Shown: one piece after another, positions 8,667 to 16,156 of the stretch
Position numbering within the stretch: position 1 is the stretch's first letter
How the letters are laid out: each line of letters begins with the position of its first letter
Assembly: GCA_023436425.1 (NCBI GenBank)
Contig: JAEZJD010000238.1
Location: 1-25,815, forward strand
Length of the DNA: 25,815 bases
Direction of reading: 5' to 3'
DNA from: Bacteroidota bacterium
Lineage (GTDB): Bacteria; Bacteroidota; Bacteroidia; Chitinophagales; Chitinophagaceae
Made by a program: the position numbers and the translations under genes
Notes under the pieces: generated by a model
The model's database searches: none
What the model saw: only the letters and a program-made list of their open reading frames with translations
Told to the model about the DNA's origin: nothing

Positions 8667-10313
8667 TTACTCATGGCTGAACATCCGTTCGGCCATTTTT
8701 TTGTCGTGGGCGTAAATATCCTCACGAAAATTCAGCTTGCCATTACCATCCACCCAAGCGGTAAAATAACTGATATAGACGGGTATGGGATTTTTCAATG
8801 TGACCCATGTTTCTTTCTCCTGATCCATTGCTTCATCCATTCTTTCCTGAGTCCATGTTGAATCCTGCTGCAGAAGGTAAGCAGCTAACTGTTCCGGTTC
8901 GCTAATGCGGATGCAGCCGTGGCTAAAAGCACGTTTGTTCTGTTGAAACAAAGTTTTAGCAGGCGTATCATGCAGGTAAATGTTGTACCTGTTCGGAAAC
9001 AGAAATTTCACTTTGCCCAATGCATTGTTGCCACCGGGTTTTTGCCGGATCATGGGCAACCCATCGCTGTTTCCATACACTTCCATGTTTTGGCTGGACA
9101 GGTAATTGGAATTTCGTTTGATAGCGGGAAGAATCTCATTCCGCACAATGTTTGGCGTTACGTTCCAGTACGGACTGAAGACGATATATTTCATTTTATC
9201 GGAAAAAATAACGGTGCTGCTTCCTTCTTTGCCAACTACTATTTTCATTGTCAACGGCTCGTCCTCGCCGTCGTATACATGCAATTTGAATTCAGGAATG
9301 TTCACCACGATTCTTCGTTGCGTTTCATTTACCGGCAGCCAACGCATTCGTTCAAGATTAATTAATATTTGCTCAATCCTTTGCTCCGGCTTTACGTTCA
9401 AGGCTTTTACAAAAAACGAGTCAATTCTTCCCGTCGGGACCAGTCCTACCCTTTCCTGAAATATTTTAACCGCTTCCACCAACGGTGCGTCAAACTTATC
9501 CGTGCTGCCATCGGTATCAAGATCACCAAGTAAATACAGGTTGCGCCTGATCGTATGAATGGAAGTTGAGTGATCACCTTTCTTTAAGGTTTTTTTGAAT
9601 CTCACATCTTCCCACTTATTGTTCGATACAATCTCGTGATACCGAAGCAGTTCTTTTTGGAGCAACTGGTATTGACGGCTGACGGGTTCCCATGCTTCAA
9701 GATTGTCGGCTTTTGTCTTTACGAGCGAATCGAGTAGCTCCACAGCATCAATCTTTTTTCGTGGAATATGCCATTGCATTTCTTCCGGATCTAGCTTGCC
9801 TGCATACGCATAATCGGTGAAAACAAAAAAATGATTCGTCAGCTCGAGCTCTGTTTCAATTTTCATTTTTGCATCCGGCACAACGCTGTTATCTAAAAGT
9901 TTTTGCATTTTTTGGTGCAGGAGTTGATCGGTATCAGATGTATCTTTTGGAATATTGGAATACTGATTATGCAGGTTCCAAAACGATTGCGCCTGCTCCG
10001 TTAAGCCATCTTCGCTGAACCATGCAAATTGGTAGTTTCGGCTATTGTAGAAGCTGCGCATTTGCAAAGCTGTTCGGTCATCGAGGTTTTTTGCGCCGAT
10101 GTATTCCTCAACTTTTTCGCTATCCAAAACGAGCTGGGTAACGGAGTTTACAGGTGTGATGGTTGTATCTCTTTCAATGAACACCGGTTCTTTACGACTG
10201 TTGTTTGCTTCGCCAAATTTGCATGAAGCAAAGCACGACAAGAGCAATGAACACCATATCACATGGAGGCTTCTCAAAAGGGTTTTCTTCAATTGTGAAG
10301 ATATGAGCTGCAT
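8667..10313 (-). CDS. L,D-transpeptidase (YcbB/LdtD-type), putative lipoprotein
   Basis: 548 residues. A membrane-targeting N-terminus (LHVIWCSLLLSCFASC) offers lipobox cysteines at 27 or 31, so periplasmic anchoring as a lipoprotein is likely. Residues ~60-235 form the YcbB-type scaffold domain. A peptidoglycan-binding-1 module follows (~243-310: LKKGDHSTSIHTIRRNLYLL, VEAVKIFQERVGL). The YkuD catalytic domain spans ~333-480, with YWNVTPNIVRNEILP, IYLHDTP (His448) and RAFSHGCIRI (His465, catalytic Cys467, Arg469). It would cross-link peptidoglycan 3-3 or attach proteins to the wall using tetrapeptide donors. The active site is intact and the length normal. Its start lies 5 bp after the stop of the upstream SMaseD-like/PLAT gene, so the two are almost certainly cotranscribed. 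Confidence 0.93.
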   Translation of the reverse strand: MQLISSQLKKTLLRSLHVIWCSLLLSCFASCKFGEANNSRKEPVFIERDTTITPVNSVTQLVLDSEKVEEYIGAKNLDDRTALQMRSFYNSRNYQFAWFSEDGLTEQAQSFWNLHNQYSNIPKDTSDTDQLLHQKMQKLLDNSVVPDAKMKIETELELTNHFFVFTDYAYAGKLDPEEMQWHIPRKKIDAVELLDSLVKTKADNLEAWEPVSRQYQLLQKELLRYHEIVSNNKWEDVRFKKTLKKGDHSTSIHTIRRNLYLLGDLDTDGSTDKFDAPLVEAVKIFQERVGLVPTGRIDSFFVKALNVKPEQRIEQILINLERMRWLPVNETQRRIVVNIPEFKLHVYDGEDEPLTMKIVVGKEGSSTVIFSDKMKYIVFSPYWNVTPNIVRNEILPAIKRNSNYLSSQNMEVYGNSDGLPMIRQKPGGNNALGKVKFLFPNRYNIYLHDTPAKTLFQQNKRAFSHGCIRISEPEQLAAYLLQQDSTWTQERMDEAMDQEKETWVTLKNPIPVYISYFTAWVDGNGKLNFREDIYAHDKKMAERMFSHE

Positions 10314-10318
10314 CTGAA

Positions 10319-11470
10319 TTATTCGCTAACATCGGCCAAGGGAATCAATGTAGTTGCACCAGCTTTCTTTGTTATCAATTGTTCCGGCAAGCCATCTCCA
10401 TTCACAATAAAACTTACAGACTTTGGTAACAGCTTACTTTCAACTGTGATTTTTTCGGGTAGCCAGTCTGAGTTTACATCAGACGACAGCATTTCGACAG
10501 TGAGAGTTTTTATTTCTCCCACATCTTTTCCTTCGATCGTTACGAAAGATGTACTGTTTCTTTCCAATGCACCAGTGAGACTCGCATCATACGGCAAGCT
10601 ACTGAGCGAAATTCCGGACGTGCCTGTAAGTGTAAACAACAGCGATGCATCTGTGCCGGCAAGATGTTTATCGCTTGTCTTAATAACGAGTTTATACCTG
10701 GGAATAGGCGGTGCATCAAAAGGATTGTGGCCGTTTCGTGCCATATAAAACACCTGATCGTAGGGCGAAGAAAGAACGAGATTTTTTAATTTTTTCACAT
10801 AAGGCACATCTACGAAAATTCCATCAATATAAGTGTTCAGATATTTACGCATGGAGGCTTCCCGCTGCAGCGACCATGTATAAATTAATTTGAAACTTAC
10901 GTTTTCATTAGCATCCCTGCACTCCTGTGCTTTTACGATATTGGTGTAAACTCCGGGTTTAGTGAGAAATGTTGTAATGCCATCTGCGTATGAAAAATTT
11001 TTGTGACCCGCATTCCGAAATATTGATTCAACTTCCGATGGTGGCGTATTCGTTTCATCTACTCCTATGCCTACGTTGCTGTACTGATTGTCGCATTTGA
11101 TAAGGAAATCAGTATCGTCGGAATGTGTTAACAACAGGGCAACTCCATCGCAAAATCCTCCCGAAAAATTTGTAACAATAACATGCAGTAATCGGTTGAT
11201 GTCAAAATCCGTGTTCTTGATGTCGAATACTATAAGTGCTAGATTGTAGTTGTTTTCTATCACCAACTGCTTCAGTTGCTGTAGGTACTCTTCAACGGTC
11301 GGGCAATCAGCGTATGTTTTCAGCTCGCTGTGGCTGATGTAGAATTTTCCATCTGAGTGAACAACATCCGGCTCCAGTGCATTGGCGCCGTTCTTCAAAA
11401 ACTCGGCAGCTTCTTCAACTGTGTTCGGATTATGTGCAATGATATAGAAGGCCCGCTTTTGTCGCTGCAT
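10319..11470 (-). CDS. Sphingomyelinase D/phospholipase D-like (GDPD-fold) enzyme fused to a C-terminal PLAT/LH2-like domain
   Basis: 383 residues. The N-terminal ~250 residues resemble the SMaseD/PLD branch of the glycerophosphodiesterase barrel: IIAHNPN (His13), GANALEPDV (Glu33, Asp35), YISHSE (His47), VFDIKNTD (Asp83, Lys85) and a C-terminal YTWSLQREASMRKYL...DGIFVDVP stretch with the tryptophan motif. These positions nearly coincide with the catalytic His12/Glu32/Asp34/His47 layout known for spider-venom SMaseD. Residues ~258-345 look like a PLAT/LH2 beta-sandwich: YKLVIKTSD, AGTDASLLFTLTG, late SDWLPEKITVES with the conserved Trp. PLAT domains dock on membranes or lipids. No signal peptide is seen; the protein begins almost at the first catalytic strand, which is odd for a lipid-directed enzyme. 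First gene of a two-gene unit with the L,D-transpeptidase. Exact lipid substrate unknown. Confidence 0.75.
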   Translation of the reverse strand: MQRQKRAFYIIAHNPNTVEEAAEFLKNGANALEPDVVHSDGKFYISHSELKTYADCPTVEEYLQQLKQLVIENNYNLALIVFDIKNTDFDINRLLHVIVTNFSGGFCDGVALLLTHSDDTDFLIKCDNQYSNVGIGVDETNTPPSEVESIFRNAGHKNFSYADGITTFLTKPGVYTNIVKAQECRDANENVSFKLIYTWSLQREASMRKYLNTYIDGIFVDVPYVKKLKNLVLSSPYDQVFYMARNGHNPFDAPPIPRYKLVIKTSDKHLAGTDASLLFTLTGTSGISLSSLPYDASLTGALERNSTSFVTIEGKDVGEIKTLTVEMLSSDVNSDWLPEKITVESKLLPKSVSFIVNGDGLPEQLITKKAGATTLIPLADVSE

Positions 11471-11594
11471 ATTTCTTTTGCTGTTGATTAATGTTCAAAT
11501 TTATTGCAACCAGAGTAGTGGATGTGAAGATGCGGTTGCAACGACTAACCAATTATTGCTCTGTTGTGAAAATAAGAAGAAACGGGACAGCCAA

Positions 11595-12998
11595 TCATCC
11601 AAATTGTAACACAAAAACAGTTCCTTTTCCTTCAACAGACTGCACTTGAATGTTGCCTTTGTGCAGCATCATTATTTGTTTACAAAGAGAAAGTCCAATA
11701 CCGCTGCCACTTTTTTTGGTACTGAAGAAAGGAATAAAAATTTTATCGAGCAATTCTTCTTTCATTCCGGCGCCGTTGTCTGCCACTTTGATAACCGGCT
11801 TATTATTGATGTTTGAATCTGCAGAAAGAATAATCCTCGGATCATGTGTTTCTTTCACTGCTTCAGCAGCGTTTACAATCAGGTTAATGAGTACTTGCTC
11901 GATCAGACTCTGATCAACTTCAAGTGTGAGCTCAGTGTCGCGAAGAATTATTTCGAGCTCAATGTTTTTTTGTTCCAGTGTTGGCTGCATTAACTGGTTC
12001 AGGTTCGCAAAAAGCTCTCGTACATAACTGCGTTTAAGGTTGAGCGTGGCAATTTTGCTCAGGTTTCGATACGTTTCTGCAAACTTCAGCAGCCCTTCAC
12101 TCCTGCGCTTTATGGTTTCAATTCCTAGTTCGATGTCTTCTGCAGCGACCATATTGTTTTGCGATGATGCTGCAGATTGTTGTAAGCGGTTTTTTAATGT
12201 GTCAGCGAGAGAAGAAATCGGCGCAATGGAATTCATGATCTCGTGTGTCATTACGCTGAGCAGCTTTTGCCAGGCTCGTGATTCCGTTTCGTCCAATGCT
12301 TCATTTACGTTCTGAAAAGCGATCAGCTTGTAAACCTTACCGTCGGTTTGAAATGCAGTGGCAGACACCAATGCCTTAAAAGTTGATTTGTCCAGATGCA
12401 CTGTAACGATTTTGCTTTCACCCGGCTTCATTGCACTCACCTCTTCGTGCAATGCTTTATCTCTCCTGGAAAGTGAATTGACAGTTTTCAAATAAGGAAG
12501 CTGCAGCATACGCTTTAGCGATTCATTCATCCACACCACTTCACCCGTTTCCACCTCGTAAGATAAAATTCCTGTATCAACCAGCTCAAGTATTTTCTGC
12601 AGGTACTGGTATTGTGTCTCCTTTTCCTTGCTGATAACTTTAAATGTTGTATTGATCTCGTTAAATCCTTTTCGCAGTGGCTGAATATCCGCAGGTGCAT
12701 GCTTCACGTCGAAATACCTTGAGAAGTCCCGGTAATGAACGGCCTCCACAAACTGATTAAGTTCTTCGTGAGTTTTCTTTTGAAAAAGAATTAATTCATA
12801 TACTTCGTAAATAATCAATGGCGCAATTAATGCCAGTAGAAGATGCCACTCTTTTACTAAGAACAGAGAGGCCGCACACATGGTGATAAACAAAAGGAAA
12901 ACCCGCACCAAGATACGCCAGTGCACACCGCCCGAACTTTTGAAAGGGGATGGTGCAGTTGCCTTCGCTCCTCCAAGTCTCAGATTTTTTACTTCCAT
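11595..12998 (-). CDS. Membrane sensor histidine kinase, NtrB/NtrY-like
   Basis: 467 residues. Two adjacent N-terminal membrane segments (~28-48 and ~52-72) separated by only a few residues leave almost no periplasmic loop, so the signal is probably sensed in the membrane or cytoplasm. A HAMP-like linker and PAS domain follow (~130-235: KILELVDTGILSYEVETGEV, VWMNESLKRML). The H-box is THEIMNSIAPISSL (His252). The ATPase part has N-box NLIVNAAEAV (~373-381), G1 VADNGAGM, F-box FIPFFSTK and G2 GSGIGLSLCKQI. All kinase residues are intact. It would phosphorylate the response regulator encoded just upstream (10-bp gap, same transcript). Paired with an NtrC-type regulator and divergent from an ABC exporter, it most likely controls that exporter. 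Confidence 0.95.
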   Translation of the reverse strand: MEVKNLRLGGAKATAPSPFKSSGGVHWRILVRVFLLFITMCAASLFLVKEWHLLLALIAPLIIYEVYELILFQKKTHEELNQFVEAVHYRDFSRYFDVKHAPADIQPLRKGFNEINTTFKVISKEKETQYQYLQKILELVDTGILSYEVETGEVVWMNESLKRMLQLPYLKTVNSLSRRDKALHEEVSAMKPGESKIVTVHLDKSTFKALVSATAFQTDGKVYKLIAFQNVNEALDETESRAWQKLLSVMTHEIMNSIAPISSLADTLKNRLQQSAASSQNNMVAAEDIELGIETIKRRSEGLLKFAETYRNLSKIATLNLKRSYVRELFANLNQLMQPTLEQKNIELEIILRDTELTLEVDQSLIEQVLINLIVNAAEAVKETHDPRIILSADSNINNKPVIKVADNGAGMKEELLDKIFIPFFSTKKSGSGIGLSLCKQIMMLHKGNIQVQSVEGKGTVFVLQFG

Positions 12999-13008
12999 CT
13001 GTCAAATT

Positions 13009-14358
13009 CTAAATGTCGTATTTATTTAGCCGGCGGTACAAGGCCGTTCTGGTAATCCCAAGTTCCTTTGCTGCCTGCGAAATGTTACCATTGTGTTTTT
13101 CAATTACGCGAAGAATGGTGTTTTTTTCCAACTCACTCAAATTTGAATGTTGCACTTCTTCTGAAACGGTCGCGGATTCAATCGGAGAAAAAATTATGTC
13201 TGCAGCCGACAGAGTGGAATCCTCAGCCATTATCACGGCTCGCTCAATGGTATACTGTAACTCTCTCACATTACCCGGATAATGATAGTTGAGCAACTTT
13301 TGGTTGGCTGAATCATCGAACTCCAGCTCCGGCTTCAAATACTTGTTAGTGTAAAACTTTGCGAAATGGTTAGCCAGCAGTAGAATGTCATTGCCACGTT
13401 TGCGGAGCGGCGGAAGAACTATTTCAACAGTATTGATGCGGTAAACAAGGTCTTTCCGAAAACGGCTTTCATTCGCAAGTTCTGCAATCGGAATGTTGGT
13501 GGCGCAAACAAGCCGGATGTCGATTGGAATTGATTGATTTGTTCCCAACCGCGTAATCTGCCGGTTTTGCAAAACGGAAAGCAGCTTTGCTTGTTGATGT
13601 AAAGAAATGTTGCCAATTTCATCGAGAAAAAGTGTACCGGAATCGGCGGCTTCAAACCTTCCCGTGCGGTCTTCCCGTGCATCAGTGAAAGCTCCTTTTT
13701 TGTGTCCGAACAATTCGCTTTCGAACAACGATTCTGTTAATGCCCCCACGTCGACTTTGATAAACGGTTTTGTTGACCGACGGGAAAAATGATGAACTGC
13801 TTTCGCAATCAGCTCTTTCCCTGTTCCGTTTTCGCCAAGAATTAAAACATTTGCATCAGTGGGCGCAATCTTCTGCACTTTGTAAAAAATGTCTTGCATC
13901 ACCTGCGATTGACCGAGCAACTCCGTTTCAAAAATTAACGAACTTACCAGGGCCTGCGTTCCGCTCCTGTTCTTTTGATTTAATCCCTCTTTAATTGTGG
14001 ACAGGAGCTTTTCATTATGCCAGGGCTTTACCACGAAGTCGAAGGCTCCTTCTTTTAATGAGCGAATAGCCAGATCAATATCTCCATAAGCAGTAATCAT
14101 AATCACCACCACGTTCGGCTTCAGTTCTTTTATTTTTCTAAGCCAGAATAATCCCTCATTTCCGGTATTAATGGAACTATTAAAGTTCATGTCGAGCAGA
14201 ATCAAATCAAAATCATGCTTCGACAACAATGACCGGATGTTTTCCGGATTTTTTTCTGTGATGATTTCTTTCGCTTCTGGTTTCAGCAATAGCCGGACTG
14301 CTGTCAGTACATCTACGTCGTCGTCGATCACAAGAATCGAAGCAGTTTTTAAAGACAT
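13009..14358 (-). CDS. Sigma-54-dependent NtrC-family response regulator
   Basis: 449 residues, full three-domain length. Receiver domain ~7-120 with acidic pair DDD (12-14), phosphoacceptor Asp56 (LILLDMNF), Thr89 (MITAYGD) and Lys111 (FVVKPW). AAA+ domain ~145-380 with Walker A GENGTGKE (175-182), a GAFTDA loop (222-227), Walker B GTLFLDEIG and arginine-finger region FRKDLVYRI. The Fis-type HTH ends the protein (~415-449: NISQAAKELGITRTALYRRL). On phosphorylation such proteins form rings and open sigma-54 promoters. The canonical GAFTGA sigma-54 contact loop reads GAFTDA here; the essential Thr is retained, so activity is expected. Transcribed ahead of its kinase and divergently from the adaptor gene across 335 bp of regulatory-looking DNA. 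Confidence 0.95.
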   Translation of the reverse strand: MSLKTASILVIDDDVDVLTAVRLLLKPEAKEIITEKNPENIRSLLSKHDFDLILLDMNFNSSINTGNEGLFWLRKIKELKPNVVVIMITAYGDIDLAIRSLKEGAFDFVVKPWHNEKLLSTIKEGLNQKNRSGTQALVSSLIFETELLGQSQVMQDIFYKVQKIAPTDANVLILGENGTGKELIAKAVHHFSRRSTKPFIKVDVGALTESLFESELFGHKKGAFTDAREDRTGRFEAADSGTLFLDEIGNISLHQQAKLLSVLQNRQITRLGTNQSIPIDIRLVCATNIPIAELANESRFRKDLVYRINTVEIVLPPLRKRGNDILLLANHFAKFYTNKYLKPELEFDDSANQKLLNYHYPGNVRELQYTIERAVIMAEDSTLSAADIIFSPIESATVSEEVQHSNLSELEKNTILRVIEKHNGNISQAAKELGITRTALYRRLNKYDI

Positions 14359-14363
14359 AATTC

Positions 14364-14391
14364 AGTTGCGAGTTTGAAGTTTGATGTTTGC
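14364..14391. repeat. Heptamer array AGTTTNN, left arm of an inverted pair
   Basis: Four consecutive 7-base units: AGTTGCG, AGTTTGA, AGTTTGA, TGTTTGC, starting 6 bp upstream of the response-regulator ATG. The same heptamer recurs in reverse orientation at 14439-14466, 47 bp away. The strict 7-base register in both arms is visible directly. Its role is unknown. Confidence 0.6.
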
Positions 14392-14438
14392 GCTTTGTGT
14401 GAAGCAATGAATACCCAACGATTTTGGCAATGTGAACG

Positions 14439-14466
14439 ACAAACTATAAACTCGAAACTACAAACT
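14439..14466. repeat. Heptamer array NNAAACT, right arm of an inverted pair
   Basis: Four perfect-register units: ACAAACT, ATAAACT, CGAAACT, ACAAACT. NNAAACT is the reverse complement of the AGTTTNN units at 14364-14391, so the two arrays could pair as a long imperfect stem or act as oppositely oriented binding arrays. Flanking DNA (14467-14540) holds no clear gene. Confidence 0.65.
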
Positions 14467-14542
14467 AAATAATATGCCACCATCGTAATGAGCTGATAAT
14501 GAAGAATGGTTCTGGGCAGCTGTACGTTGAGTGTATCAAAAG

Positions 14543-14569
14543 CGAACAGTGCTTGTTCGATAACGAACA
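14543..14569. promoter_or_regulatory. Operator-like cluster CGAACA-N5-TGTTCG-N4-CGAACA
   Basis: Three exact copies of one hexamer in alternating orientation: CGAACA (14543-14548), TGTTCG (14554-14559), CGAACA (14564-14569). Adjacent copies form two overlapping perfect dyads with 5- and 4-base centres. The position, about 125-150 bp before the adaptor start and between divergent NtrC-type regulator and exporter genes, suits an enhancer (UAS) for the response regulator. Assignment to that regulator is inference. Confidence 0.5.
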
Positions 14570-14622
14570 TCTTCGTAGATTGACAAAGTTGTAACATACT
14601 GATAATCATCTGCGTCAAACAT

Positions 14623-14637
14623 TGGCATTAGGTTGTT
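14623..14637 (+). promoter_or_regulatory. Weak sigma-54-like promoter candidate upstream of the adaptor gene
   Basis: The sequence TTGGCATTAGGTTGTT (14622-14637) has a good -24 element (TTGGCA) and a TTGT resembling the -12 TTGC, but the spacing is one base short of consensus and the -12 C is missing. It is the best sigma-54-like match I found in the 335-bp region and lies ~70 bp downstream of the dyad cluster, a suitable enhancer distance. A sigma-70-like alternative, TTGACA (14580-14585) and GATAAT (14601-14606), has a short 15-base spacer. Confidence 0.25.
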
Positions 14638-14693
14638 ATACAATTTGGGCAACTGATACAATTATCTGCTGAAAGCCGTCAAAACAAACAATA

Positions 14694-15947
14694 GTGGACA
14701 GAAAAATTGAAAAAAAGAAATGGAGTCGAAAACGCATTTTAACTGTGGCCGGAATTGCTGCATTAGTTCTTTTGGTTATCTCAAGTATTTATTTCACATC
14801 GGGAAAATCAAAACTGAACGTTGAAGTTGAGCGCATCACCATCAGCGAAGTGAAAAAAGGCCCTTTCCAGGAATTCATTCCTGTGAATGGAGTTGTGCTT
14901 CCTGTCAGCACGATTTATCTGGACGCAATGGAAGGTGGAAGAGTGGAAGAAAAGTATGTGGAAGATGGAGCCATTGTAAAAAAAGGGCAGCCGATTCTGC
15001 GCCTGTCAAATACCGATTTGGAACTCAGCCTCGTAAACCAACAAACATCAGTGTATAATCTGCTGACGCAAATGCAGATCGCGAGAAATGCTGCACAGCA
15101 AAATACCACGCAGAAGCTGAACCAAATGACGGATGTAGAGAGTTCATTAAAAGAAGCAAAACGTATTTATGATCTAAACAAATACCTGTATGAAAACAAG
15201 GCGATTGGGTTGCAGGAATTCAAACAGGCAGAAAACAATTACAATTATCAGCTCGAAAAAAAGAAACTGAGTGAACAGATTCTGAAACAGGATCAAACTT
15301 CAAACGCACAGCAGGTGGGACAAGCGCAACAATCGTTCAAAGGTTCGCAACAGGCGCTGAATGTGATGCGAAAAAAAGTTGGAGACCTGATCGTTCGTGC
15401 TCCTATCGACGGACAGCTTACGTCGCTGGATGTGGAAATCGGTCAAAGTAAACGACAAGGCGAACGGCTGGGACAGATAGATGTGCTGAGCGGCTACAAA
15501 GTGCGTGTTGATGTGGATGAGCATTACATATCACGTGTATTCATCGGATTGCTCGGAGAAACAACGCTGGCAGGCAACAACTACAAGTTGCGAATTACGA
15601 AGGTTTATACTCAAGTCAATAATGGTCGTTTTCAGGTAGACATGCAATTCACTGATAAAGTACCTGAAGGCATTCGCCGTGGGCAAACCTTGCAAATAAG
15701 GCTTGCATTAAGTGATGAAACACAAGCGGTGCTTCTGGCAAAGGGCGGCTTCTTTCAGCAAACAGGTGGCAACTGGATTTTCAAATTAGATAAAGACGGC
15801 AAAACAGCTTACAAGGCAGATGTGCAGTTAGGGCGACAAAATCCTGATTATTACGAAGTGCTCAGTGGATTGCAGCCCGGCGACAAAGTGGTCACGTCGA
15901 GCTATGAAAATTACGGGAACATGCAGGAGCTGGTGCTGAAGAACTAG
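14694..15947 (+). CDS. HlyD/MacA-family periplasmic adaptor of an ABC exporter
   Basis: 417 residues from a GTG start; no in-frame ATG lies close upstream, and the lysine-rich N-terminus before the membrane segment (~15-36, ILTVAGIAALVLLVISSIYF) is typical for this family. A lipoyl-like half-motif (~75-105, GGRVEEKYVEDGAIVKKGQP) is followed by a long alpha-hairpin coiled coil (~110-215, Gln/Asn/Lys-rich). The second lipoyl half is VRAPIDGQLTSLDVEIGQ, then come a beta-barrel and a membrane-proximal domain ending GLQPGDKVVTSSYENYG. It would link the inner-membrane ATPase/permease complex to an outer-membrane duct. First gene of the plus-strand exporter locus and divergent from the two-component system. 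No TolC-type gene follows within the window, so the duct must be encoded elsewhere or beyond the right edge. Confidence 0.93.
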   Translation: MDRKIEKKKWSRKRILTVAGIAALVLLVISSIYFTSGKSKLNVEVERITISEVKKGPFQEFIPVNGVVLPVSTIYLDAMEGGRVEEKYVEDGAIVKKGQPILRLSNTDLELSLVNQQTSVYNLLTQMQIARNAAQQNTTQKLNQMTDVESSLKEAKRIYDLNKYLYENKAIGLQEFKQAENNYNYQLEKKKLSEQILKQDQTSNAQQVGQAQQSFKGSQQALNVMRKKVGDLIVRAPIDGQLTSLDVEIGQSKRQGERLGQIDVLSGYKVRVDVDEHYISRVFIGLLGETTLAGNNYKLRITKVYTQVNNGRFQVDMQFTDKVPEGIRRGQTLQIRLALSDETQAVLLAKGGFFQQTGGNWIFKLDKDGKTAYKADVQLGRQNPDYYEVLSGLQPGDKVVTSSYENYGNMQELVLKN

Positions 15948-15996
15948 AGATGAATGGTTACTATTCCTGATTATTCATGATACAAAAACCAACGAT

Positions 15997-16137
15997 ATGA
16001 AACTTTTATTAGTGGCTTACCTGTTGTGCGTGACAGCAGTGCCGCCTGCGCAAACAAAAACAAAATGTAAAACGAAGCCAAAACAGGAAAAGGTCTTTAT
16101 GTTCTTTCCTTCAGTTTTACTTCCACAGTCAATGTAA
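15997..16137 (+). CDS. Small putative secreted protein (46 aa), unrecognised
   Basis: An ATG-to-TAA frame of 46 codons in the 209-bp gap between adaptor and ATPase. It starts MKLLLVAYLLCVTAVPPAQ, a plausible short signal peptide (positive n-region, hydrophobic core, PPAQ cleavage area). A lysine/threonine-rich stretch (TKTKCKTKPKQEK) and a hydrophobic tail (VFMFFPSVLLPQSM) follow. It ends 19 bp before the ATPase start, in the same direction. The hydrophobic-then-basic pattern and placement favour a real small gene, but the length is close to what chance allows. It could also be the remnant of a larger gene such as an outer-membrane efflux protein. No known family is recognised. Confidence 0.4.
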   Translation: MKLLLVAYLLCVTAVPPAQTKTKCKTKPKQEKVFMFFPSVLLPQSM

Positions 16138-16156
16138 CCAAAATAACAACCGCCAA

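Noticed and set aside
8919..9365. 148-codon plus-strand frame opposite the L,D-transpeptidase
   Set aside because: Opposes the catalytic domain with its intact SHGCIR motif; no domain or start context of its own.
14470..14490. Minus-strand sigma-54 promoter for the response regulator (TGGCAT...TTAG)
   Set aside because: The -24 part is good but the -12 part lacks both G and C at the required positions.
14349..14618. 89-codon minus-strand frame in the regulator-adaptor gap
   Set aside because: Runs through the heptamer arrays and dyads, has no domain, and overlaps the response-regulator start.
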